A DNA stretch of 64,000 bases from Agriterribacter humi (GTDB lineage Bacteria; Bacteroidota; Bacteroidia; Chitinophagales; Chitinophagaceae). Location of the stretch: contig NZ_VOHQ01000010.1 in the NCBI RefSeq assembly GCF_009192765.1, positions 62,001 to 126,000 of the forward strand, in the 5' to 3' direction. The translations under genes were made by a program, and so were the position numbers. Shown here in pieces: positions 53,919-62,470 of the stretch. How positions within the stretch are numbered: the stretch's first letter is position 1; the number at the start of each line of letters is the position of its first letter. The notes beneath the pieces were generated by a model, which saw only the letters and a program-made list of their open reading frames with translations, had not been told where the DNA came from and did not search any database.

Positions 53919-54524
53919 ATGAATGAAGCGGATGTAAAAAATATTCTGGGTCTGCAATTGCCTACCGATCCGCGATGGGTGGATCTGGCAAGTATGAGTC
54001 TTGAAAATATACTAACAGATCACGCTTATTGCGAGCAAAAAGCGGCTACTACCTGTATAACCCTCATTCAGCGTTATTCCGATAAAGAAAAATTGGTTAC
54101 CGAACTAGCTCCCATTGTTACGGAAGAATGGGGGCATTTCAGATTGGTGTTGTCCGAATTGCAGAAACGTGGACTGGCTTTGGGCAAACAGCGCAAAGAC
54201 ATATATGTAAACAAACTGCTTGAATTTCAGAAAAAAGGCGGCAGTCCTGAAGAACGGTTTTTGGATCAACTGCTCACCATGGCCCTGATAGAAGCAAGAA
54301 GCTGCGAACGTTTCAAGCGGCTTAGTGAGGGATTAGATGATGCCTACCTGCGCAAATTCTACCGCCGCTTTATGGAAAGCGAGGCAGGGCATTATACTTT
54401 GTTCATTGACCTTGCAGAAACCTATATAGACAAGGAAAAAGTGAGAAAGCGCTGGGCGGAATGGTTAGATTATGAAGCCGAAATAATGCAAGGCGCCGAA
54501 GTACGGGGCGACAGGATACATTAG
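53919..54524 (+). CDS. miaE: tRNA 2-methylthio-N6-isopentenyladenosine-37 hydroxylase (MiaE family)
   Basis: A 201-residue ferritin-like di-iron protein. The iron ligands are visible in the four helices: DHAYCEQKAA, EEWGHFRLV, EARSCERFK and ESEAGHYTLF. It hydroxylates the isopentenyl side chain of ms2i6A37 in tRNA. Length matches the family. A short perfect hairpin follows the stop and overlaps the next gene's promoter. Confidence 0.9.
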   Translation: MNEADVKNILGLQLPTDPRWVDLASMSLENILTDHAYCEQKAATTCITLIQRYSDKEKLVTELAPIVTEEWGHFRLVLSELQKRGLALGKQRKDIYVNKLLEFQKKGGSPEERFLDQLLTMALIEARSCERFKRLSEGLDDAYLRKFYRRFMESEAGHYTLFIDLAETYIDKEKVRKRWAEWLDYEAEIMQGAEVRGDRIH

Positions 54525-54531
54525 CAATGTC

Positions 54532-54548
54532 AAAACCTGTTAGGTTTT
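54532..54548 (+). terminator. Hairpin after miaE
   Basis: AAAACCT, loop GTT, AGGTTTT: perfect 7-bp stem ending in TTTT, 7 bp after the stop. Its T-run is also part of the -33 element of the rmuC promoter. Confidence 0.6.
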
Positions 54549-54577
54549 GCTCAATAATTTAGCAATTCGTATATTTG
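54545..54577 (+). promoter_or_regulatory. Promoter of rmuC
   Basis: TTTTG (54545-54549), 20-bp spacer, TATATTTG (54570-54577), an exact TAnnTTTG with ideal spacing, about 20 bp before the ATG. Confidence 0.75.
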
Positions 54578-54597
54578 AGTTCTGAACCAACTTTATA

Positions 54598-56181
54598 ATG
54601 GAATTTCTTATATACCTGCTTACAGGATTGTTCATTGGAGGATTGATTGGATATTTCGTTTTTAAATCAACAATCCAAAAAAACCATATCCCCAAACCCG
54701 ATTTTGAAAATCTCCGGCAACAGTTTACCGAACTCCAGGTTGATCATGCCAAACGAATCAGCAAAGAAGAGTTGAATCAGCAATATATTTCCAAAACATT
54801 ATTTGAATCGGTGAACGCAACCCTGTCCGCCACAAAAAATGAATTAACAAAAAAACAGGAAGAAGCCGCAACACAACAGGAAACTATTGTAAAGCTAACA
54901 GGCGAATCTGAACAAAAACTCTCCAAAGCAGCAATTGAAAAAAACTACGTAGCTAAAGAAAGTTTTGATATCATCAGCCGCAAATTGTATTCGGCGGAAG
55001 CGGAATTAATATCAAAAGAACAAACCATACTCAGTTTGCATACCCGGCTTACCGGACTGGAACAAAAAGAGGAACACCTGAATGAAAAATTAGACCTTTT
55101 TAAAACTGAGATCGAATCGCTCCACAACCTTTCAAAAGAACAGTTCAGGAACCTGGCTACGGATATTATGAAAGAAAAAAAAGCCGAGTTTGTGCAGGAA
55201 AATAAAAAAGAGCTGTCGTTTGTAATTGACCCTTTCAAAAATGATCTGAAAGCATTTAAAGAAAAAGTAGAAGCCACGCGAAAAGAAGACATTCATGATT
55301 TAACCTCCCTGAAAAAAGAATTAGAACTGTTGCAGCAATTAAATACGCAACTAAGCGATGACGCGAAAAATTTAACCTCCGCATTAAAATCGGAAGTAAA
55401 AATGCAGGGTAACTGGGGAGAAGACAGGTTGAATATGATATTAGAAGCGGAAGGCCTGCAAAAGTACATTGACTATACCAGGGAAGAAATGTACAGGGAT
55501 ACCGATGCGGAAATAAATCGCAAACCCGATTTTATTTTAAACCTTCCCAACGGAAAACATCTGATCATTGACAGCAAGGTTTCATTAACCGCCTACGTTA
55601 ATTATTTTAATGCTTCGGACCCTGAAGAGAAAAAAATATATTTAAAACAACATTTGCGAAGCGTAAACGATCATATTGAAAAGCTGGCAGACAAAACCTA
55701 CCAGTCGCTCGCCGGGCTTACCACACCAGACTATGTATTTATGTTCATGCCCGTAGAACCGGCCTTAACGCTGGCTATAAATCAAAGCCCGGAAGTAATC
55801 AATAATGCTTTAAAACGAAAGATCGTTTTAATTACACCCACTACTTTAATCGCCACGCTTAAAGTGGTAAAAATAATCTGGCAAAAAGAAAACCAGGTTA
55901 AAAATGTGGAAGGAATATTTAAGCAATGCGGCGCTTTATACGATAAATTTGTGGGCTTTGCCGAAGACATGATAAAAATCAAAGCAAAACTAAAAGACAC
56001 TTCCGATACCTGTGATGATGCCATGAATAAGCTGAAGGACGGCAAAAAAAGAGGCGATACCATCATTGGCCGGCTTGAAAATATTAAGAGATTAGAAGCA
56101 ACAACCAATAAAACCATTCCACAGGCGCTCTTAACGGAAATTGAATTGCTGGAGGATGATGATGTTAAACTATTGGATTAG
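54598..56181 (+). CDS. rmuC: DNA recombination protein RmuC
   Basis: A 527-residue protein. N-terminal membrane helix (MEFLIYLLTGLFIGGLIGYFVF), a long coiled coil (about 35-270, rich in Lys, Glu, Gln), and the C-terminal RmuC nuclease-like domain (QGNWGEDRLNMILEAEGL, PDFILNLPNGKHLIIDSKVSLTAYVNY, YVFMFMPVEPAL). RmuC limits inversions at short repeats in E. coli. It has its own promoter. Confidence 0.93.
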   Translation: MEFLIYLLTGLFIGGLIGYFVFKSTIQKNHIPKPDFENLRQQFTELQVDHAKRISKEELNQQYISKTLFESVNATLSATKNELTKKQEEAATQQETIVKLTGESEQKLSKAAIEKNYVAKESFDIISRKLYSAEAELISKEQTILSLHTRLTGLEQKEEHLNEKLDLFKTEIESLHNLSKEQFRNLATDIMKEKKAEFVQENKKELSFVIDPFKNDLKAFKEKVEATRKEDIHDLTSLKKELELLQQLNTQLSDDAKNLTSALKSEVKMQGNWGEDRLNMILEAEGLQKYIDYTREEMYRDTDAEINRKPDFILNLPNGKHLIIDSKVSLTAYVNYFNASDPEEKKIYLKQHLRSVNDHIEKLADKTYQSLAGLTTPDYVFMFMPVEPALTLAINQSPEVINNALKRKIVLITPTTLIATLKVVKIIWQKENQVKNVEGIFKQCGALYDKFVGFAEDMIKIKAKLKDTSDTCDDAMNKLKDGKKRGDTIIGRLENIKRLEATTNKTIPQALLTEIELLEDDDVKLLD

Positions 56182-56444
56182 ATAAAGTTAAAAGCCTGAG
56201 AAAAAATGCTTTAAAAAAATCAAACCAACTTCCTGTCCTTTTTTATACAAGTCTCCCCCGGGCGCAGTACCTTAGCGCCACGTAGCAGGAGCATAATCGC
56301 TATCTCAAATCTTTTTTCAGTTGCGGTACTAAAAAATGCCCACCTTCCATAAACCAATAACCCAACAAAAACCGCTATAAATCTGACCTGATAATTAATT
56401 GAAATTCATTTTACTATCACTACGCTATCAGAAAACTGTTTTGA

Positions 56445-58046
56445 ATGAAGGTTACATATTATCTTTTAATTGCAACAACTTTAGTAAGTCAATACGGTTA
56501 TACCCAGGACTGGAAAATATTTCCCTACAAGCCTGCCGGAAGTGCAATATCCTTTCCAAAGGATGAAGGGCGGCACGGTTCGGAACCCATTGAATGGTGG
56601 TATAATTCGGGGCAGCTTAAAGGCGCCACTTCAGGCAAAACCTATAGCTATATGCTAACTTACTTTTACTATCCGGCAAGCACTTTTGATGGTTTCAGAA
56701 TACTCAATATTACGGACGATGCTACAGGAAAGTTTTATGAAGAATCAAGGCCGCTTAATTATACCACCTTATCTGCCACACACCTTGATATTGAGGCATT
56801 GGTTTATGGCAGAACCAAAGAAAGTTGGAGTAATAAGGTAGATGGGAATGGAAAATTAATCCCATTTGAATATACAATCAAAGCATCGTCGGCGGCTGGC
56901 GGATTGAATTTGGAGTGTAAAAGTTTAAAACGCCCGTTACTACCCGGCAATGATGGCTACCTTGATCAGGGCACTGATAACTACACCTACTATTATTCTC
57001 AAACCAGCAACGCTGTTACCGGAAAATTGACCCTGAATGGAGTTACCGAAGACGTAACCGGAACGTGCTGGATTGACAGGCAATATGGAAATTTCAACCC
57101 GCTTACCGGGGAAAAATACGAATGGTTTCAATTGCAATTATCAAATGGGATGGATATAAATCTATGGAATATTTTCACTGTTCAAAATACTATTCCCGAT
57201 AATGAAAGGTACCGGATATTGGCAGCTTACGTTGATGAATCTACACAATACACTATTAGTGATTTTAAAATTGAGCGCCTGGCCTTTAACTGGATGGACG
57301 ATAGTGCCATGTGCTATTCGGCGAAATGGAGGCTTACCTCTTCAAAAAACAACCTTGACTTAACCATCACATCAAAAAATGATGATAGTGAAATTACATT
57401 GCCTTTTAGATTTTTTGAGGGAGCCACCACCGTTTCCGGAACGGTGAACGGGCAGGCAGTTACGGGAGTTGGCTTTGCGGAACTGTTACATTCTTATGAA
57501 CATCCCACACTCACCATCGAAAAGCCCGCGGGCGAGACATTTGACCCTACTTTGCCCATTTCGTGGCAATTGCTGAATCCCGATGCGGGGCGACCGGTTG
57601 CCTATGATATTGAATACAGCGTAGATGACAAGACAACGTTTACGCCAATTGTACAGGGAGTAAAGGATACTTTTTATTTATGGAATAATTCCTCCCTTTC
57701 TGACGGTGATAATATTTGGTTTAAAATTACCGCTAAGTCAACAGACGGAAAACTGAAGGGCGTTGCCATTAGTACATCTCCCTCGGCGGTAATGCCGGGA
57801 AATGCTGATAGCTTCAACATAAAAGTGTTCCCCAATCCTGTAAGAGACAATTTGTTTTTAAAATCCGGCTTGCCGGCGAATGGTACACAAGGTAAAATCA
57901 TTGATGTAAACGGGCGCGTGGTTCGCGTAATACCAGGCAATTTAATTTCAAATAAGATTGACGTAGGTTTTTTACAACCAGGAATATACTTTCTCAAAAT
58001 AGATTTGCCAGGAAAGCCCGTAGTATTGAAATTTATAAAAAAGTAG
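56445..58046 (+). CDS. T9SS-secreted CrtC/AttH-like lipocalin-fold protein
   Basis: A 533-residue protein with signal peptide (1-20, ending GYTQ). Residues about 25-360 match the AttH/CrtC-like hydratase or lipocalin-like domain (EPIEWWYNSGQLKG, SYMLTYFYYP, GTCWIDRQYGNF, EWFQLQLSNGMDINLW). A fibronectin-like region follows, and the C-terminal 80 residues (VFPNPVRDNLFL to LQPGIYFLKIDLPGK) are a T9SS sorting domain. Relatives include carotenoid 1,2-hydratase, but a secreted form suggests another hydrophobic ligand. It is far from the crt operon. Confidence 0.82.
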   Translation: MKVTYYLLIATTLVSQYGYTQDWKIFPYKPAGSAISFPKDEGRHGSEPIEWWYNSGQLKGATSGKTYSYMLTYFYYPASTFDGFRILNITDDATGKFYEESRPLNYTTLSATHLDIEALVYGRTKESWSNKVDGNGKLIPFEYTIKASSAAGGLNLECKSLKRPLLPGNDGYLDQGTDNYTYYYSQTSNAVTGKLTLNGVTEDVTGTCWIDRQYGNFNPLTGEKYEWFQLQLSNGMDINLWNIFTVQNTIPDNERYRILAAYVDESTQYTISDFKIERLAFNWMDDSAMCYSAKWRLTSSKNNLDLTITSKNDDSEITLPFRFFEGATTVSGTVNGQAVTGVGFAELLHSYEHPTLTIEKPAGETFDPTLPISWQLLNPDAGRPVAYDIEYSVDDKTTFTPIVQGVKDTFYLWNNSSLSDGDNIWFKITAKSTDGKLKGVAISTSPSAVMPGNADSFNIKVFPNPVRDNLFLKSGLPANGTQGKIIDVNGRVVRVIPGNLISNKIDVGFLQPGIYFLKIDLPGKPVVLKFIKK

Positions 58047-58089
58047 CTTTTCTCTTCCACATATTAAATCCTTTGAGCCCGTATTAATT

Positions 58090-58097
58090 TATCTTTG
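58090..58097 (+). promoter_or_regulatory. -7 box of map
   Basis: TATCTTTG, exact TAnnTTTG, 49 bp before the ATG. A TTTG lies upstream, but with a short (14 bp) spacer, so the -33 element is uncertain. Confidence 0.5.
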
Positions 58098-58146
58098 TTC
58101 CTGTTTATGCACTACCAGTACCAGTTAAAAATTTCAAACCACCCAT

Positions 58147-58911
58147 ATGTCAATAACCAAAGAGAGTGAATTTACGGGCATGCAAAAAATCAGCAATGCT
58201 GTTGCCGTAACTTTAAACAAAATGAGGGCGTATGCTAAGCCCGGTATAACAACAAAGCAGTTGGATGATTATGGCGGATCAATATTAAATGCGCTTGGAG
58301 CCAAATCGGCGCCTAAGCTCACTTATGGTTTCCCCGGGTGGACATGCATCAGCATCAATCATGAAATTGCCCATGGACTTCCTTCTCAAAATAAAATTCT
58401 CCGGGAGGGCGATCTTATCAATATTGATGTTTCGGCCGAACTGGATGGCTTTTGGGCCGATAACGGCGGGTCATTTGTACTGGCACAGGATTTGCACAAC
58501 CACCTCCCACTGGTAAATACTTCAAAGCGCATCCTTTATAAAGCCATACAGCATATAAAAAGCGGGGTACGGATTGCTGAAATAGGGCGGCTTATAGAAA
58601 CCGAAGCAAAGCAATCGGGATACAAAGTGATCAGGAACCTCGCGGGGCATGGAACAGGAAGAAGTTTACACGAAGCGCCCAAAGAAATTTTAAACTGTTA
58701 TAACAAATTTAATACTGCACGCTTCAAAAAAAATTCCGTTGTTGCCATTGAAACTTTCATTGCTACCGGTTCAACCATAGCCCAAACAGCAAGGGATGGC
58801 TGGACTTTGACGGGAAACAAAGGCGGCTTTGTAGCGCAGCATGAACATACGATTGTAGTTACAGATCATGCGCCTGTAATTCTTACGGCAATGAATGGTA
58901 TATGGAATTGA
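58147..58911 (+). CDS. map: Methionine aminopeptidase, type I
   Basis: A 254-residue enzyme removing N-terminal methionine from new proteins. The five metal ligands are in place: Asp94 (INIDVSAELDG), Asp105 (FWADNGG), His168 (NLAGHGTGRSLHEAP), Glu202 (AIETFIA) and Glu233 (AQHEHT); substrate His76 is in NHEIAHGLPS. It is likely one of two or more map genes, since the primary one is usually next to ribosomal protein genes (inference). Hairpin copy D follows. Confidence 0.93.
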   Translation: MSITKESEFTGMQKISNAVAVTLNKMRAYAKPGITTKQLDDYGGSILNALGAKSAPKLTYGFPGWTCISINHEIAHGLPSQNKILREGDLINIDVSAELDGFWADNGGSFVLAQDLHNHLPLVNTSKRILYKAIQHIKSGVRIAEIGRLIETEAKQSGYKVIRNLAGHGTGRSLHEAPKEILNCYNKFNTARFKKNSVVAIETFIATGSTIAQTARDGWTLTGNKGGFVAQHEHTIVVTDHAPVILTAMNGIWN

Positions 58912-58942
58912 GTGTCTGAAATGATATGCCTCTCTTTAATAT

Positions 58943-58982
58943 AAAACGGTCGGCACCCGATGATGGAGGGTTAGACCGTTTT
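58943..58982 (+). repeat. Copy D of the 3'-gene hairpin family
   Basis: 31 bp after the map stop, same strand. Outer arms AAAACGGTC (58943-58951) and GACCGTTTT (58974-58982) are perfect 9-bp complements; inside are GGC, inner arms ACCC/GGGT, loop GATGATGGA and TA. The TTTT end would let it act as a terminator. Confidence 0.85.
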
Positions 58983-59015
58983 AATTGTGTTCGGCAGTGA
59001 ATACAATTTTAAATA

Positions 59016-60944
59016 TCAGCCATTCGTTTTTATTGCATCAACCATTATTTTCATTTCATCTACCAGCTTATCCGCATTTCCATCAAAGCCAACAATTTTA
59101 AAACGGATATTTCCATTTCTGTCTATCAGGAATTTTGCAGGAATGCCATCAACGGCATAATTCTCAATTACCTTATCATCAGTATCCAGCAGAACCTGGA
59201 AATTATATTTATTCTCTTTAATAAATTTAACTGCTTTCTGCTTCATTTCCTCAGGCTTTAAACCTTCACGGGTATCCACAAAAAGAAATTTTACTCCGTT
59301 GTCATTCTTAAATGAATTTTGCGCGGTTTGCATACCAGGAAAAGAGGCTCTGCACGGCCCGCACCATGTAGCCCAAAAATCTATTATAATAATTTTCCCC
59401 TTCATTGCTTCAAGAGAAACAGTATTGCCTGCAAGGTCTTTCAATGCAAACTTTGGCGCAGGTTCTTTTATCATTTGTTTCTGAAATTCTTCTTTCAGTT
59501 TGGCGAGATAGTTTTCCTGCAACTTATTCATATAATTTACAAATCCTGCCTCAGACTTATTGTTAGCCAGATAATTTTTTTTGAGCATTGCTTTTATGGC
59601 CGGCGAACTTTTCCCTTCCTTTACTGTTTCTTCCAGTTCCTGTTTTACTGCATCTTTACCTTTTACCGCTTCTTTAAAAACGAGATAGCGTTCTATTATT
59701 TCAAAATTCTTTCTGCCTGTTTTCTCCAGGGCTTCTTCCTGCACTTTGAAGGCTTTTTCTTTGTTGTTCAATTTCCATAGAATAAGCGCATAAGTGTCCA
59801 GGTAATTGCCGTAACCATACTCAAGATTCTTATTGTACTCCTGGTTTGTATAAAAAGTTGGTTTTGCAGAGGGTTCTTTTAGTTCTCTTCTCATATATTC
59901 AAGAGACTTTTCTGATAATTCTTTTGCAAACAGCAGGCTATCGCCTTTTCCTTCCAAACCTTTTCCTGTAAGCCCCCATGCCGCTTCGTTACAGGCTGCA
60001 GCGATGGATGTATTTTGCTTAACATTGGCAAGATATTTATTAAAATCGGCCCACTTTTTTGCTACCCCTGCGCTTAAAGCCAAATTTCCATATAAGCTGC
60101 TCAATGTATTTTCGTATGATTTTATGTCGGCTTCATTCTGAGCGGGAAACTCTTTTTTCAATTCCTCAAATAACTGCAATCGCTTTTGTGGATCTTTCTC
60201 TTCAAACACCTGCCGCATCTTTTGGTTTTTCGCAGTAATACCTCCAGGGTATTTTTGCACTATCTCCTTTTTTATTTTTTCCGCATTCTCAGTATCCTTT
60301 AAAGCAACGTATATTGATTGTATTGCCTGGTAGTCTTCTTCAGTTTTATCCGTCTTTTCAATCAATTCCCGAATAAAGGCATTAGCCTTTTGACTACCAT
60401 TCTCTTTATCTGTGGCCAGTAAACTGCTGGCATACCGGGCTCCGTATTCAGTCCTCAACCCAGGATTCTTTTTGAATTCCTTTTCCAGCAAAAGAAGATT
60501 GGTTTCCGGCTTTACTTTCATTTGGAGCAAAAAGCCACCCAAATTGTTTAAGCTAAAGAGCCCGGCTCTTGCTTCTTTAACCGGTTCGCCATTCTGCTTT
60601 AATATTAATGAATAACCTTGCTCTTTATTATTATCAATAATTTCATCATGCTTAAAACCAACAAGTACAGCTTTAGTTGTATCATTGGTTGGTATCGTTC
60701 CTTTCCATTTATCTCCATCCTTAGTTAGCATCAGTTCAACAACGCGTATCCGTCCATCAAAAATGTAAACAGCAGGGGTAACTTCTTTTGCTTCAGCTAA
60801 TGGAGTGCCTGCAGGATTGTATTCAAATTCAATAACACTGCCGGGTGCTGCATCTGCAGGAGTAAAAACAAGATTATTATTTTGTGCGAAGGCAAGTAAA
60901 TTAAGGAATAGCAGAGCCGGCGTGAGGAACAATCGCAGTTTCAT
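59016..60944 (-). CDS. Secreted TlpA-like thioredoxin-family protein with long N-terminal region
   Basis: A 642-residue protein with signal peptide (1-21, ending LAFA). About 490 residues of helical, TPR-like and N-terminal beta-rich sequence precede a C-terminal thioredoxin domain (about 493-640) with the active site WCGPC (Cys528, Cys531) and the cis-Pro region GIPAKFLID. Such proteins reduce disulfides in the periplasm. The function of the long N-terminal part is unknown. It is convergent with map. Confidence 0.88.
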   Translation of the reverse strand: MKLRLFLTPALLFLNLLAFAQNNNLVFTPADAAPGSVIEFEYNPAGTPLAEAKEVTPAVYIFDGRIRVVELMLTKDGDKWKGTIPTNDTTKAVLVGFKHDEIIDNNKEQGYSLILKQNGEPVKEARAGLFSLNNLGGFLLQMKVKPETNLLLLEKEFKKNPGLRTEYGARYASSLLATDKENGSQKANAFIRELIEKTDKTEEDYQAIQSIYVALKDTENAEKIKKEIVQKYPGGITAKNQKMRQVFEEKDPQKRLQLFEELKKEFPAQNEADIKSYENTLSSLYGNLALSAGVAKKWADFNKYLANVKQNTSIAAACNEAAWGLTGKGLEGKGDSLLFAKELSEKSLEYMRRELKEPSAKPTFYTNQEYNKNLEYGYGNYLDTYALILWKLNNKEKAFKVQEEALEKTGRKNFEIIERYLVFKEAVKGKDAVKQELEETVKEGKSSPAIKAMLKKNYLANNKSEAGFVNYMNKLQENYLAKLKEEFQKQMIKEPAPKFALKDLAGNTVSLEAMKGKIIIIDFWATWCGPCRASFPGMQTAQNSFKNDNGVKFLFVDTREGLKPEEMKQKAVKFIKENKYNFQVLLDTDDKVIENYAVDGIPAKFLIDRNGNIRFKIVGFDGNADKLVDEMKIMVDAIKTNG

Positions 60945-61185
60945 AAATGAGTGTTTTAATTTTTTAAGGAGATTACAGGCGGATATCTATAGTAGATGTT
61001 TTAAACTCAGTTTTCCATACAAATGTTGTGAATTTAATTTACAACTACAAATTTAGTTATAACAATGATTGATCTCAATTCTGCTTTTATTTATACATTT
61101 AGCTTCAGTTAGCCGCATATTTCTGATCCCCATATGACACTGTATTTAACGTTACCACATCACAAACCTGAAACTGATCACCAAC

Positions 61186-61923
61186 ATGCCCACATCATCT
61201 CCAAAAGCAACCACCGGCAAAACCGCTGTAACGGCAAGGCAGTTTATAGACCAACTGTTTGCATTGCCGGTAAAACCGGGCGCAGACAACTCAAGGTTTT
61301 TTAAGGGTGATGACAAAAAGAACAAGACTTTAAAGGTTCGTATGGCGGATATTTTCGGGCTGGCAAAGCAATTTACGCCAATGCCGCTCAACGAGATCGG
61401 AAAGCTGCTCGACAGTAACTATTACGAGGCAAGATTAGGCGCCATAAGCATCATGGACTTCCAGGCAAGAGACAAAAAAGTTTCGGAGGAGCAGAAAAAA
61501 GCATTGTACAACCTGTACATCTCCCGGCACAACAGGATCAATAACTGGGACCTGGTAGACCGCAGCGCACCTTTTGTTGTGGGCGGCTATTTGTTCAACA
61601 AATCACGGGCGCCACTTTACAAACTTGCCAGATCAAAAAACATATGGGAACGCCGGACTTCCATAGTAGCCACCTGGTTTTTTATTCGCCAAAACGACAC
61701 GGAAGATACTTTCAAAATCGCCAGGTTGCTGGTTCACGACAAAGAAGACCTGATCAATAAAGCGGTGGGAAGCTGGATCCGCGAAGCGGGAAAGCGCGAC
61801 AAACAAAAACTGCTCGCCTTCCTGGATGAGTTTGCCGCCACCATGCCACGGGTAACCCTGCGTTACGCTATTGAAAAACTGGACAAGAAGCAAAAAGCTA
61901 TTTGCATGAATGCGGCTAAATAA
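61186..61923 (+). CDS. DNA alkylation repair glycosylase, AlkD-like HEAT-repeat protein
   Basis: A 245-residue member of the AlkC/AlkD family that excises alkylated bases (3-methyladenine, 7-methylguanine) without base flipping. Trp121 and Asp125 in NNWDLVDRSAPF, and Trp197 with Arg199 in GSWIREAGK, match the conserved aromatic/acid residues of the DNA-facing cleft. A short Thr/Ser-rich N-terminus precedes the fold. ATG 61186 is the first in frame. Confidence 0.9.
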   Translation: MPTSSPKATTGKTAVTARQFIDQLFALPVKPGADNSRFFKGDDKKNKTLKVRMADIFGLAKQFTPMPLNEIGKLLDSNYYEARLGAISIMDFQARDKKVSEEQKKALYNLYISRHNRINNWDLVDRSAPFVVGGYLFNKSRAPLYKLARSKNIWERRTSIVATWFFIRQNDTEDTFKIARLLVHDKEDLINKAVGSWIREAGKRDKQKLLAFLDEFAATMPRVTLRYAIEKLDKKQKAICMNAAK

Positions 61924-62470
61924 ACCGGGATTATTCCACCTACTGTCTTCACCAGATGGAGATGTCTATTGTACCGTATGATGAAATTGCTACGCAAAAA
62001 AATTCTCCAAATATTTCTTTTTAAAAAAAAGAATGAATAGATTTAATAACAATTTCAATCCGTCCTGTCAAACATCCCATACGCTTGAATTTCACTTCCT
62101 CTTTCATTATCTGTTGCCCCGTGTATTATTGGTTAACAATTATTCATACGCCTCTTCAAGTCTTGTGAAAGCTTTACATATTATTATCCAATTCTGAAAA
62201 CCCGACATTTAAAATTAAAGCGTTGTATTTATGTGATCTGTAGAACAGTTCTATGGAGTTCCTTTTGAATACCCCAGGGAGGAAATGTATAGCAGAGGGA
62301 TATCCGTTTATAAGCGTTTACAAGTACTTGTAAGTGTTTAAGATAATTATGAAGTATGAAAGTGTTGCGCAAATCAAAGTGTTGGCAACAATTAAGCATA
62401 GTAGGATATAGAAAACTAAAAACACATGCTCACGGGAAAATAATTAAATATTTATTTAAAATTTTGACCC
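61924..62470. other. 547-bp intergenic region
   Basis: AT-rich, no gene recognised. Its main feature is a palindromic, 10-bp-periodic element at 62305-62338, followed by about 130 bp before the FAD-oxidase gene. No exact TAnnTTTG box seen. Confidence 0.5.
62305..62338. promoter_or_regulatory. Palindrome with 10-bp periodic words, operator candidate
   Basis: TTACAAGTACTTGTAA (62318-62333) is a perfect 16-bp palindrome. The surrounding words CGTTTATAAG, CGTTTACAAG, TACTTGTAAG and TGTTTAAG follow each other at 10-bp steps, about one helix turn, as in operators bound by repeated protein subunits. Confidence 0.5.
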
